Below the pieces are notes generated by a model, which did not search any database, had not been told where the DNA came from, and saw only the letters and a program-made list of their open reading frames with translations. From Alcanivorax sp. 24 (lineage in GTDB: Bacteria > Pseudomonadota > Gammaproteobacteria > Pseudomonadales > Alcanivoracaceae): a stretch of DNA of 64,000 nt. The stretch is taken from contig NZ_SNUA01000006.1 in assembly GCF_004360225.1 (NCBI RefSeq), positions 1 through 64,000 on the forward strand. The letters are read 5' to 3'. Shown piece by piece: positions 53,506-63,626 of the stretch; the stretch's first letter is position 1, and each line of letters starts with the position of its first letter. A program made the translations under genes and the position numbers.

Positions 53506-54741
53506 ATGGGATGCGGTACCACGCCGGGACTGCTGCCGGTGGCCGAGGCTCTGGCCACGTACCGGCGCGTGTTGGCGCCGTTATCGGCCAGTGACTGTCC
53601 GGTGGAAGAGGCTTTGGGCCAGGTGCTGGCGGCACCGGCGCGGGCGGCGGTGGATCTGCCGCTGTTCGATCAGAGCGCGGTGGATGGCTATGCGGCGCAC
53701 AGCGCGGACCTGGCGAACGCCACGACGGAGCACCCGGCCCGCTTACGGTTGAGCGGTGAAAACCCGGCCGGGCAAGGCGCCGGCGCCGCCCTGGCCCGAG
53801 AGACGGTAGTGCGCATTCTGACCGGCGCGCCGGTACCGCCGGGGGCCGATACCATCGTGCGTCAGGAGTGGGTGGTCCGTGAGGAGGACGCCATCCGCGT
53901 GGATCGCGTGGTGGCGCCGGACACGGATCTGCGACACCAGGGTGAGGAACTGCAAGTCGGTACCGAATTGGCGGCGGCCGGCACACGGCTGGACGCCGGC
54001 CGGCTGGCGGCACTGGCCATGGCCGGCGTGGCGAACGTGAAGGCGTATCCGAAAGCCAGGGTGACGGTGCTGGTGACCGGCGACGAAGTCAGGCCGGTGG
54101 GGGAGCGGCTGAGGCCTGGGCAAATCTATGACGCCAACGGTCCGCTGGTGCGTGGCTGGCTGGCGCAGCGAGGGCAGCCGCTGGTGCGCTGCCAGGCGGT
54201 GGCGGATCGTTTCGAGGACGTTTGCCAGGCGTTGGAGCAGGCGCTGGCGGAGTCGGACGTGATTATCACCACTGGCGGCGTGTCCGTGGGCGACCGGGAT
54301 TATGTGCCGGAAGTGGCGGAACGGCTCGGGGTGACACGGCACTTTTGGAAGCTGGCGCAAAAGCCGGGTAAGCCGCTGTGGTTCGGGACCCGGGAAGGCA
54401 CCGCGCTGATCGGGTTGCCGGGCAATCCGGCGGCGGTGCTGGTGGGGCTGACGGTGCACGTGGCGGAAGTGCTGCGGGTACTGGAAGGCGATCCGGCGGG
54501 GCCGCCCTGGGGCCATGCCCGCTTACTCGAAGACGCGCGTCCGGACGATCGCCGCGATCAGTGGCTGCGTATGCGGTTGCAAACCGACCCCCTCACCGGT
54601 GCCACGGCACTGGCGCCGTTACCGCGTCAGGCGTCGCATATGCTGTCCAACCTGATGGCCGCCGATGTGCTGGCCTGGGTGCCGGCCGGTGATGACGCCT
54701 GGAGGGCGGATTCGGTGGTGCGCTGGCTGGCACTGAAATGA
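53506..54741 (+). CDS. moeA: molybdopterin molybdotransferase
   Basis: MoeA (411 residues) inserts molybdate into adenylated molybdopterin. FDQSAVDGYAAH, RILTGAPVPPGADTIVRQE, VLVTGDEV, DANGPLV, TTGGVSVGDRDYV and GLPGNPAAVLVGL show the three MoeA domains with the MogA-like core. The C-terminal domain contains LRMRLQTDPLTGATALAPL. Separated from moaCB by the REP element, it is the last gene of the Nas/Moco cluster. Confidence 0.93.
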   Translation: MGCGTTPGLLPVAEALATYRRVLAPLSASDCPVEEALGQVLAAPARAAVDLPLFDQSAVDGYAAHSADLANATTEHPARLRLSGENPAGQGAGAALARETVVRILTGAPVPPGADTIVRQEWVVREEDAIRVDRVVAPDTDLRHQGEELQVGTELAAAGTRLDAGRLAALAMAGVANVKAYPKARVTVLVTGDEVRPVGERLRPGQIYDANGPLVRGWLAQRGQPLVRCQAVADRFEDVCQALEQALAESDVIITTGGVSVGDRDYVPEVAERLGVTRHFWKLAQKPGKPLWFGTREGTALIGLPGNPAAVLVGLTVHVAEVLRVLEGDPAGPPWGHARLLEDARPDDRRDQWLRMRLQTDPLTGATALAPLPRQASHMLSNLMAADVLAWVPAGDDAWRADSVVRWLALK

Positions 54742-54769
54742 TATCGGGTGACTGGAAAGATGAATTCAG

Positions 54770-54875
54770 AGCTTGCCACGAAGCCGCTGTGGGAAGCTTG
54801 CTTGCAAGCGAATGGGGGGCATTCGCGGCCAAGGCCGCTTCCCACAGCGGCTTCGTAGGCCAGTCTGTGGGAAGG
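54770..54875. repeat. REP cluster between moeA and ctpA-like gene
   Basis: Two REP units: GCCGCTGTGGGAAGCTTGCT with GCAAGCGAATGG, then GCATTCGCGGCCAAGGCCGC with TTCCCACAGCGGC and TGTGGGAAG. It lies between the convergent stops. Confidence 0.75.
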
Positions 54876-54882
54876 GTCTTCT

Positions 54883-56172
54883 CTAGCGTTTCCCCGCCAG
54901 CGTAATCCCCTTGAGAATCGACAGCGCCTGGGACAGTGGATAGTCGCGGCTGGCCAGGGGTTCTTCTTCCGGTTCTTCCGCTGGCCCGTTCTCGCCATTC
55001 TGGTTCATCAGATGGTGGGGCAGGTCCGCCTCCCGTGGCAGGTGTTCCTTGAGCAATTTGACGCTGGCCACTTCCACTTTGATGTCGGGAACGATGCCTT
55101 CCGCCTGGATCGAGCGTCCTTCGGGGGTGTAGTAACGGGCGGTGGTCAGTTTCAGCGCGCTGTCGCCGCTGATCGGCAGGACCGTCTGCACCGAGCCTTT
55201 GCCGAAGGTGCGATTGCCAACAATCACGGCGCGCCCCTGATCCTGCAGGGCGCCGGCGACGATCTCCGAAGCGGAGGCGGAGCCGCCGTTCACCAGCACC
55301 ACCAGCGGCAGGCCCTGAAGCTGGTCACCGGCGTGGGCGCGGTAATCGTTACGGCTGGCCTCGTCACGGCCCTGGGTGTAAACGATCAGCCCCTTGTTGA
55401 GGAACAGATCCGCCACCTGCACGGCGCCGTCCAGAACTCCGCCCGGGTTATTGCGCAGGTCCAGGATCAGTCCCTTGAGATTGCCTTCTTTTTGTAGCTT
55501 CTCCAGCGCCTTGCCGGTCTCCATGCCGGTGTTGTTCTGGAACTGGGAGATGCGGATATAACCGTAGCCGGGCTCCAGGGCTTCCTGTTTCACGCTCTGT
55601 ACTTTGATGCGGTCCCGCTCCAGTACCACCGTGCGCGGTTGCTCCTCTCCTTCGCTGAGGATCGACAGGGACACCTTGGAGCCACGCTCGCCGCGCATTT
55701 TCTCCACCGCCTCTTCCAGGCTCAGGCCCTTGACGAAAGTGTCGTCGATTTTCAGGATCAGATCGCCAGCGCGGATGCCGGCACGGGCGGCGGGGGAATC
55801 GTCAATCGGGGTGACCACCTTGACGAAGCCGTCTTCCATGGTCACTTCCAGGCCCAGGCCGCCGAATTCGCCGGTGGTGGTGGTCTGCAGGTCCTCGAAC
55901 TGATCCGGCGTCAGGTAAGCGGAGTGCGGATCCAACTCGTAGAGCATGCCGCGGATGGCGGCGTTGAGCAGCTCCTTCTCGTCCACTTCCTCGATATAGG
56001 CGCCGCGCACCCGTTCCAGCACTTCGGCGAAGGCCCGCAACTGGGTCACCGGTACGCCGGCTTCGCGAGCCTGATCGTCCAGGGACTCGGGAGTGGCGGC
56101 GTGCAGGGTGGGAACGGAAAGAGCAAGAGCGAGCAGGGTATGGCGCAGAACAGCGTGAGGCAGTTTCAACAT
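54883..56172 (-). CDS. S41 carboxy-terminal processing peptidase
   Basis: The 429-residue periplasmic protease has a signal peptide (LALALSVPTLHA), a PDZ domain (LGLEVTMEDGFVKVVTPIDD, RAGDLILKIDD) and the S41 catalytic core: nucleophile Ser in VNGGSASASEIVAGAL and Lys in NRTFGKGSVQT, 26 residues later. CtpA-type enzymes tune peptidoglycan hydrolases by proteolysis. It follows envC by 52 bases, the usual neighbour. The C-terminal tail (EENGPAEEPEEEP-like) is acidic and low complexity. Confidence 0.92.
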   Translation of the reverse strand: MLKLPHAVLRHTLLALALSVPTLHAATPESLDDQAREAGVPVTQLRAFAEVLERVRGAYIEEVDEKELLNAAIRGMLYELDPHSAYLTPDQFEDLQTTTTGEFGGLGLEVTMEDGFVKVVTPIDDSPAARAGIRAGDLILKIDDTFVKGLSLEEAVEKMRGERGSKVSLSILSEGEEQPRTVVLERDRIKVQSVKQEALEPGYGYIRISQFQNNTGMETGKALEKLQKEGNLKGLILDLRNNPGGVLDGAVQVADLFLNKGLIVYTQGRDEASRNDYRAHAGDQLQGLPLVVLVNGGSASASEIVAGALQDQGRAVIVGNRTFGKGSVQTVLPISGDSALKLTTARYYTPEGRSIQAEGIVPDIKVEVASVKLLKEHLPREADLPHHLMNQNGENGPAEEPEEEPLASRDYPLSQALSILKGITLAGKR

Positions 56173-56224
56173 GAGGCTCTAATCCTGGCGTCAGTTGGCG
56201 CGGGCGATCAGTTGTTACGGTCGA

Positions 56225-57409
56225 TCAGTCGTTACGGGCAATGGGCGGCAGTGTAACACGGCGGTCGCACCAGCGCGCCGGGTTCACCGCCTTGCCGCGA
56301 TGGCGGATTTCAAAGTACAGCGCGCTGCGGCTGTTGCCGCCGGAACGGCCCGCCAGTGCCAGCACATCGCCGGTGGCGACCTGGTCACCGACCTGGCGCA
56401 GCAGGCTTTGATTGTAGCCATAGAGTGTCAGGTAGCCGTCACCGTGATCGAGGATAATGAGCAGGCCGAAGCCACGCAGCCAGTCGGCGAATACCACTCG
56501 TCCCGGGTGTACGGCCTGCACCGGAGTGCCTTCGTCCACGCCCAGAATCACGCCGGTCCAACGTAGTTCCCCTTCCCGGCGGCTGTTGTAGCTGGTCAGC
56601 ACCGGGCCGTGCACCGGCCAGGGCAAACCGCCCGCCAGCTTGCCGAAGGGGGTGCCGCTGCTCGCGGCGGGGCGGCTAGGCCCGCTTGGGGCGCTCTCCC
56701 GTGCCGCCTGTTCGGCGGCTTGGCGCATCTGCTCCAGCAGACGCTCCAGGCGTTGTTGATCCGCGCGCAGGCTGCTCAACTGGCCGCCGCGGTTCTCCAA
56801 TGACTGACCAAGGGCGGCCAGCGCCTTCTCCCGTTCACGGCCGGCGGCCTCCAGCTCCTCGCGATGCCGGGCCAGGGCGGTACGCCGGTCCAGCAGGTCG
56901 GCGCGGGCTTCGGCCACTTCCCGGGCCACCTGACGCAGGTCGACCAGTTCACCTTCCAGATTGACCAGGCGATCCCGCCGCGCGCGCTGGAAGTATTCCT
57001 GGTAGCGTAACAACCGGGCTACCCGCTCCGGGTCTTCCTGGTTGAGGAGCAGCTTGATGCGCTCCTCCCGGCCGGCCTGGTAGCTGGTCCGCACGGTGCG
57101 GGCCAGCCATGATAATTGCACCTTTTTCTCCGCCGCCAGTTCGGCCTGGCGCTGTTCGGTCTCGGCCAGGCGCTGTTCCGCGTCCTGAACTTCCCGGTCC
57201 AGGTGGCGTTGTTCGCGGCCCAGGGTGCCGATGCGTTTTTCGGTGTCGCGCAGCTTCGCCTGCAGATCGTCGCGGCGCTCCAGGTCCCGATTCTGAGCCG
57301 AGGTCAGCTCGCGGATGCGCTCCTTCAGGGCTTCCAGTTGCTCGGGGGACGGATCGTCCGCCCGGGCCACCAGGCTCAACAGCAGGAGCAGGGGAAAAAG
57401 ACGTCTCAT
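56225..57409 (-). CDS. envC: murein hydrolase activator EnvC
   Basis: EnvC (394 residues) activates the amidases AmiA/AmiB at the septum. After a signal peptide (LLLLLSLVARA) come long coiled coils (residues 20-240, heptads such as ELTSAQNRDLERRDDLQAKL), then a LytM domain from about 275 (LPWPVHGPVLTSYNSRREGE). The domain lacks the zinc-binding His residues of active M23 peptidases (RWTGVILGV where HxGID would be, YGYNQ where YxH is usual), so it is the activator type, not an enzyme. Confidence 0.93.
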   Translation of the reverse strand: MRRLFPLLLLLSLVARADDPSPEQLEALKERIRELTSAQNRDLERRDDLQAKLRDTEKRIGTLGREQRHLDREVQDAEQRLAETEQRQAELAAEKKVQLSWLARTVRTSYQAGREERIKLLLNQEDPERVARLLRYQEYFQRARRDRLVNLEGELVDLRQVAREVAEARADLLDRRTALARHREELEAAGREREKALAALGQSLENRGGQLSSLRADQQRLERLLEQMRQAAEQAARESAPSGPSRPAASSGTPFGKLAGGLPWPVHGPVLTSYNSRREGELRWTGVILGVDEGTPVQAVHPGRVVFADWLRGFGLLIILDHGDGYLTLYGYNQSLLRQVGDQVATGDVLALAGRSGGNSRSALYFEIRHRGKAVNPARWCDRRVTLPPIARND

Positions 57410-57483
57410 GGCAGCGGGTTTTACCGTAACCGGCCCCCGATGTGTATACTTGGCGCCGATTTTACCTCGGCAGGAACGTAACC

Positions 57484-57900
57484 ATGGATCGTTTGATCGA
57501 GTTCGCCAGCAACCATTACCTTCTGGTCTCCGCCTTCTTTCTATTGTGGGCTGTTTTCTTCACGATTGAGTCCCGGCGCGGCGGCAAGCCCATCAGCCCG
57601 CAGTTGGCCACCAATCTGATCAACCAGCAAAAGGGCGTGATCATCGACTTGCGTGACAGCGAGGAGTTCCGCGCCGGCCACATCGCTGGTAGTGTCAATA
57701 TCCCCGCCGGTCAGGTCATGGACCAGCTCTCGCAGCTGCAGGCCTACAAGGACCGGCCGGTGATTCTGGCCTGCAAAATGGGCAATCAGTCGTCACACCT
57801 GGGGCGTCAACTGCGCGGCAAGGGGATTCCCAACCTCTACCGTATTCAGGGCGGCATCAACGCCTGGCGCAATGATAACCTGCCGGTGGTGAAAGCCTGA
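57484..57900 (+). CDS. membrane-anchored rhodanese-like protein YibN
   Basis: A 138-residue protein with an N-terminal TM anchor (NHYLLVSAFFLLWAVFF) and a rhodanese domain (GVIIDLRDSEEFRAGHIAGS, ILACKMGNQSSHLGRQL) with the active-site Cys in CKMGNQS. It would sit on the inner membrane facing the cytoplasm and handle sulfane sulfur or act as chaperone-like factor. The ATG at 57484 fits the AGGAACG upstream. yibN-grxC-secB is a conserved gammaproteobacterial order. Confidence 0.9.
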   Translation: MDRLIEFASNHYLLVSAFFLLWAVFFTIESRRGGKPISPQLATNLINQQKGVIIDLRDSEEFRAGHIAGSVNIPAGQVMDQLSQLQAYKDRPVILACKMGNQSSHLGRQLRGKGIPNLYRIQGGINAWRNDNLPVVKA

Positions 57901-57916
57901 TGGCCGGGGTGACACT

Positions 57917-58171
57917 ATGACCGAGGTGACAATGTACACCACTTCCTGGTGTCCTTTCTGCCGGCGGGCCAAAAGTTTACTGGTGTCGAAGGCGGCGCGG
58001 CTTCATGAAATCGACGTGGACCATGTCGCCGGAGGGCGCCAGGAGATGATGGAACGCAGCGGCCGGCGTACCGTGCCGCAAATCTGGATCGGGACGCGTC
58101 ACGTCGGAGGCTGCGATGAGCTTTTCGCCCTGGAACGGGCGGGCGAGTTGGACGCATTGCTTAACCAATAG
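57917..58171 (+). CDS. grxC: glutaredoxin 3
   Basis: Grx3 (84 residues) reduces disulfides using glutathione. The active site is TSWCPFCRRAK (CPFC), the cis-Pro region is RTVPQIWIG and the GSH-binding GGCDELFAL follows. It is 16 bases after yibN and 91 bases before secB. Confidence 0.94.
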   Translation: MTEVTMYTTSWCPFCRRAKSLLVSKAARLHEIDVDHVAGGRQEMMERSGRRTVPQIWIGTRHVGGCDELFALERAGELDALLNQ

Positions 58172-58262
58172 TCGCTAGAAGGGTAAGGGTTGGCCAGGCG
58201 ATGCCGGGCATGCCGAATAACACGGGTCGCCGGGGGTGGCCCTGCAAACCATGGAGATAATG

Positions 58263-58730
58263 ATGGCGGATCAACAGGAAAAAGTATTTCAACTGCAGCG
58301 CGTGTACCTGAAGGATGCTTCCTTCGAGTGCCCGGGCGCGCCGGAGATTTTCCTGCAGGAGTGGAAGCCGAAGGTCAATGTTCAACTGAATAACAACGCC
58401 CGCCGGCTCGGTGACTCCAATGAGTATGAAGTGGAAGTGACGGTAACCGTGACCGCCAAGGACGAGGCGGAAGAAAAGACGTTTTACCTGGTGGAAGTAA
58501 AACAGTCCGGCATCTTCACTCTGGTCGGTATCGAAGGTGAGGAACGCAACCAGTTGCTCGGCGCTTATTGCCCCAACCTGCTGTTCCCGTACGTGCGCGA
58601 AGTGGTGTCGGATCTGGTATCCAAGGCGTCTTTCCCGCAAATGGTATTGCAGCCGCTGAATTTCGATGCTCTGTACCAGCAGCAGCGTGAGCAGCAGAAA
58701 GAAGGCAGCGAGAGCCTGACGGTTCAGTAA
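58263..58730 (+). CDS. secB: protein-export chaperone SecB
   Basis: SecB (155 residues) keeps precursors unfolded and hands them to SecA. MADQQEKVFQLQRVYLKD is followed by SFECPGAPEIFLQEWKP, QSGIFTLVG and the C-terminal LLGAYCPNLLFPYVREVVSDLV, a family signature. GGAG precedes the ATG by five bases; an earlier in-frame start is weaker. A terminator follows. Confidence 0.95.
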   Translation: MADQQEKVFQLQRVYLKDASFECPGAPEIFLQEWKPKVNVQLNNNARRLGDSNEYEVEVTVTVTAKDEAEEKTFYLVEVKQSGIFTLVGIEGEERNQLLGAYCPNLLFPYVREVVSDLVSKASFPQMVLQPLNFDALYQQQREQQKEGSESLTVQ

Positions 58731-58795
58731 ATGAGCCGGGCGCCAGACGCCGGACGCTAAAGTCAAAACCCGGGGCTGCGGGCATTGCGGAAATA

Positions 58796-58818
58796 AAAAA
58801 TTGCCGGGAGCAATTTTT
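58796..58818 (+). terminator. rho-independent terminator after secB
   Basis: AAAAATTGC-CGGGA-GCAATTTTT: a 9-bp stem with U-tract, 65 bases after the secB stop. Confidence 0.75.
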
Positions 58819-58884
58819 AACGTTGCTTCGGCGGGGGCTCCCGTATTGCCCGGTTACCTCGAAGACCTCCCTTCAGAGGTGGCT

Positions 58885-59665
58885 ACAGCGCCGCTGTGGG
58901 AAGCTTGCTGGCAAGCGAATCGCCAACGGCTCAGGGCATTCGCGGCCAAGCGGAGCGCCGCCCGGGCCGCTTCCCACAGCGGCTTCGTGGCAGATCCGTG
59001 GGAGACCAGCTTGCTGGCGAATTCCGGCCCTCTGGTGTTGGGATATTCGCTTGCCAGCAAGCTTCCCACAGCGGCTTCGTGGCAGATCCGTGGGAGACCA
59101 GCTTGCTGGCGAATTCCGGCCCTCTGGTGTTGGGATATTCGCTTGCCAGCAAGCTTCCCACAGCGGTTTCGTGGCAGATCCGTGGGAGACCAGCTTGCTG
59201 GCGAATTCCGGCCCTCTGGTGTTGGGATATTCGCTTGCCAGCAAGCTTCCCACAGCGGCTTCGTGGCAGATCCGTGGGAGACCAGCTTGCTGGCGAATTC
59301 CGGCCCTCTGGTGTTGGGATATTCGCTTGCCAGCAAGCTTCCCACAGCGGTTTCGTGGCAGATCCGTGGGAGACCAGCTTGCTGGCGAATTCCGGCCCTC
59401 TGGTGTTGGGATATTCGCTTGCCAGCAAGCTTCCCACAGCGGCTTCGTGGCAGATCCGTGGGAGACCAGCTTGCTGGCGAATTCCGGCCCTCTGGTGTTG
59501 GGATATTCGCTTGCCAGCAAGCTTCCCACAGCGGTTTCGTGGCAGATCCGTGGGAGACCAGCTTGCTGGCGAGTTCCGGCCCTCTGGTGTTGGGATATTC
59601 GCTTGCCAGCAAGCTTCCCACAGCGACTTCGTGGCATGATCCGTGGGAGACCAGCTTGCTGGCGA
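58885..59665. repeat. tandem array of REP-like hairpins, 92-bp period
   Basis: From 58981 the unit containing CGTGGCAGATCCGTGGGAG recurs exactly every 92 bases (58981, 59073, 59165, 59257, 59349, 59441, 59533, 59625), giving seven complete units and a partial eighth. Each unit carries an imperfect hairpin: GTGGGAGACCAGCTTGCTGG with GCCAGCAAGCTTCCCAC. A single C/T variant alternates between units (GGCTTC/GGTTTC) from 59073 to 59533, then GACTTC at the last. A diverged REP unit precedes it (58885-58980). Because 92 is not a multiple of 3, open frames of over 240 residues appear in all three frames on both strands; they are artefacts of the repeat. Most of the 1.1-kb secB-trmL gap is this array. 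Confidence 0.9.
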
Positions 59666-59799
59666 ATATAGCGGCTTGGTAGCCCCTTCCGGTTACAGAC
59701 CCGTGCCCATGATTGAAGCGCCGTGGCCCGCTAAGCCGCGATGAACCATAAAAAGCGTTTTAGTGCTTGCCAGGGCGTTGGGTCTGGTTTTGCGTTATC

Positions 59800-59855
59800 G
59801 GCGTCCGGCGTCCGGCGTCCGGCGTCCGGCGTCCGGCGTCCGGCGTCCGGCGTCC
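59800..59855. repeat. heptanucleotide repeat GGCGTCC x 8
   Basis: Eight perfect tandem copies of the 7-mer end one base before the trmL stop triplet on the opposite strand (59856-59858). Slippage could change length without altering the protein. Confidence 0.9.
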
Positions 59856-60320
59856 CTAGACCGCGCCCGGGTAGCCCAACTGGCGCCAGGCCTCATAGAG
59901 GGTCACCGCCACCGCGTTGCTCAGATTGAGACTGCGGCTGTCGGCCACCATCGGCAGCCGCAGCCGTTGCTCCGGCGCCAGCCGGTTCAGGATCTCCGCG
60001 GGCAACCCCCGGGTTTCCGGGCCGAACAACAGCACATCGCCGTCCTTGAACCGGGTATCGCTGGGGGCAGTGTGGCCCTTGGTGGTCAGGGCGAACAGGC
60101 GAGCCCCGTTCATGGCGGCCAGGAAGGCCTCGAAATCCGGGTGCACGGTCACCCTGGCCCATTCCGAATAGTCCAGTCCCGCGCGCCGCAGGCGCTTCTC
60201 ATCCAGACTGAAACCGAGCGGCTCGATCAGGTGCAGCCCGGCGCCGGTATTGGCGGCGAGGCGAATAATGTTGCCGGTGTTCGGAGGAATTTCCGGTTGA
60301 TAGAGAGCAATATGCAGCAT
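59856..60320 (-). CDS. trmL: tRNA (cytidine(34)-2'-O)-methyltransferase
   Basis: TrmL (154 residues) is a SPOUT methyltransferase that modifies the wobble base of leucine tRNAs. [39 protein letters not shown] and [18 protein letters not shown] form the knot motifs. The start has no evident ribosome site: a GC-rich hairpin ends nine bases upstream, where the Shine-Dalgarno should be. The 3' end abuts the heptanucleotide repeat. Confidence 0.93.
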   Translation of the reverse strand: MLHIALYQPEIPPNTGNIIRLAANTGAGLHLIEPLGFSLDEKRLRRAGLDYSEWARVTVHPDFEAFLAAMNGARLFALTTKGHTAPSDTRFKDGDVLLFGPETRGLPAEILNRLAPEQRLRLPMVADSRSLNLSNAVAVTLYEAWRQLGYPGAV

Positions 60321-60329
60321 GGTAAAGAA

Positions 60330-60348
60330 GGGCGGCGGGGCGCCGCCC
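60330..60348 (-). terminator. hairpin between the CsbD-like gene and trmL
   Basis: GGGCGGC-GCCCC-GCCGCCC followed by TTCTTT on the minus strand. It can end the CsbD transcript but also lies in the trmL leader. Confidence 0.6.
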
Positions 60349-60406
60349 TTTAGCCATCCGCTAACCGGAAGGGTGGGGAAGGCGGTCCGGATGACCCTGA
60401 AGTCGC

Positions 60407-60613
60407 TTATTTCGAGTTCAGTTTATCGACCCACTGGTCAATTTGCTTTTCCGCCTCTTCCTTGGCGATACCGTATTTTGCCTGGATCTTGCCCAGCAGT
60501 ACATCACGCTTGCCCTTGGCCTCCTCGATGTCGTCGTCGGTGAGTTTGCCCCAATGTTCCCGGACATTGCCTTTTAGCTCCTTCCAGCGGCCTTCGATGG
60601 TGTTCCAGTTCAT
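60407..60613 (-). CDS. CsbD family stress-response protein
   Basis: A 68-residue protein typical of CsbD/Yjb[23 protein letters not shown], then a [19 protein letters not shown] and a helical [14 protein letters not shown] end. These small charged helical proteins are abundant under general stress, but their biochemical role is unclear. TCTCCTGAGAG around the start supplies a ribosome site (AGGAGA) seven bases upstream. Likely monocistronic. Confidence 0.9.
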   Translation of the reverse strand: MNWNTIEGRWKELKGNVREHWGKLTDDDIEEAKGKRDVLLGKIQAKYGIAKEEAEKQIDQWVDKLNSK

Positions 60614-60751
60614 CTTGTCTCTCCTGAGAGGGTCGATGAGTGGTGTCTCCAGTAATGACGGAGACGCTCCTTGCGCCGAGACGCCAGCACCACTATGGCA
60701 GGAGTCTGGTAATGGCCGGGGGAAAAGACTGTAAAAGCCGGGGCGGGGTCG

Positions 60752-60777
60752 GAAGCGGCACCCGGAGGTGCCGCTTC
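60752..60777 (-). terminator. terminator-like hairpin after typA
   Basis: GAAGCGGCACC-CGGA-GGTGCCGCTTC has an 11-bp perfect stem, 10 bases past the typA stop. No long T-tract is seen. Confidence 0.6.
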
Positions 60778-60787
60778 GGGCGAGGGA

Positions 60788-62596
<1,809 letters not shown>

Positions 62597-63005
62597 GAAA
62601 CAGGCTCCGAAGCGAGTAATAAGGCCGAGGCTGGGCCGCGGCGGGAGCGCATTGTACAGCCCCCTTGGCTACCGAGGCCACCGTCTTGTCGCCCTCCGGC
62701 CAGCCCCGGTCTGACGGCCATTTCTGATAGTGGGCGGCGTTCGCGGGCTATGAGAGAATGCGACCCGGTTCACGATTTTGCGGTTGTTGCTTCAAGGCGG
62801 TGTTCATTCGCCTAGAATGGCGCAACCAAACGGAGGTCGTACCGGTCATACACTGCCCGTCGAGGACTGTCCGTTCGAGCCTTTCTGGCTCCCGAGGTTG
62901 CGCGGTTTGGCATATCAGGTTGTCCGCGACGTTTCTTCAGAATGGTTCTGGACACGCGTGTTCCGGACCAGAATGCGGTTCTGAGCAAGGAAAGGTATTC
63001 GTTAT
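62597..63005. other. 409-base intergenic region
   Basis: Divergent promoters of typA and the protease-like gene should be here. A 97-codon plus-strand open frame from 62758 overlaps the next gene's start and shows no protein features. No repeat or RNA gene recognised. Confidence 0.5.
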
Positions 63006-63617
63006 ATGCGGTTTGGGTGTGCGAGCGGCATCAGGTGTGGACTGGCGATAGCGCTCTGTCTGGCCCTGCCCATGAAAGCCGTCGCCGACGGTGAGGACCC
63101 TGGAAAGATCATTCTGGGCCTCAATGAAGAGGTCATGATCAAAGAGTTGGACATCGTCTTGCCCGCCAAACTGGATACCGGAGCCCAGTCCGCCTCGCTC
63201 AGCGCCCGGCAGGTCCGGATTTTCCAGCAGGACGGGCAGGATTGGGTTTCCTTTGATTTGTGGGTGATGCCGGAACAGCGTGAGAAAATCGGATTGGAGC
63301 AGGATCAGTGGCGCACCCTCGAATTGCCATTATCAAAACATGTGCGCATCAAGCGCCGTGCCGAAAATCAGATTGACGGTGCTCCGGGCTACAGCCGCCG
63401 GCCGGTGGTGGAATTGACGCTATGCGTCGGTGGCCGGGCCCGGCGGGTGGATGTCAATCTTACCGATCGCAGTGACTTCCGATTCCCGCTGCTGGTGGGA
63501 TCCGAGGCACTGGTTTCGCTGGGGGCTCTGATAGACCCGGCACAGTCCATGAGCGGGGGTGCGCCATCCTGCTCCAGGGAAGAGACCATCGGCTTGGCGG
63601 CCGAAGAAACCGAATAA
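63006..63617 (+). CDS. retropepsin-like aspartic protease of the RimK/7TM-transglutaminase cluster
   Basis: A 203-residue exported protein with a signal peptide (IRCGLAIALCLALPMKAVA, cleavage near residue 28). The motif KLDTGAQSASLSA (Asp57-Thr-Gly) and the later VDVNLTDRSDFRFPLLVG-like strands (about residues 148-168) are of the putative ATP-dependent zinc protease/retropepsin family. The next gene, ten bases downstream, encodes the transglutaminase-like 7TM partner; the third partner, an alpha-L-glutamate ligase-like ATP-grasp protein, is expected beyond the window. Function of this cluster is not settled. Confidence 0.75.
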   Translation: MRFGCASGIRCGLAIALCLALPMKAVADGEDPGKIILGLNEEVMIKELDIVLPAKLDTGAQSASLSARQVRIFQQDGQDWVSFDLWVMPEQREKIGLEQDQWRTLELPLSKHVRIKRRAENQIDGAPGYSRRPVVELTLCVGGRARRVDVNLTDRSDFRFPLLVGSEALVSLGALIDPAQSMSGGAPSCSREETIGLAAEETE

Positions 63618-63626
63618 GGCTGGAAC

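Noticed and set aside
58981-59660. CRISPR array
   Set aside because: The whole 92-base unit is repeated with single substitutions; there are no unique spacers and no cas genes.
58801-59682. Repetitive proteins of 170-293 residues in all three frames and both strands of the 92-bp array
   Set aside because: The repeat has no stops and its period is not a multiple of three, so every frame yields the same cycling peptide; no ribosome site.
62758-63051. 97-codon open frame before the retropepsin-like gene
   Set aside because: Overlaps that gene's signal peptide in another frame, Cys/Arg/Ser-rich, no ribosome site.
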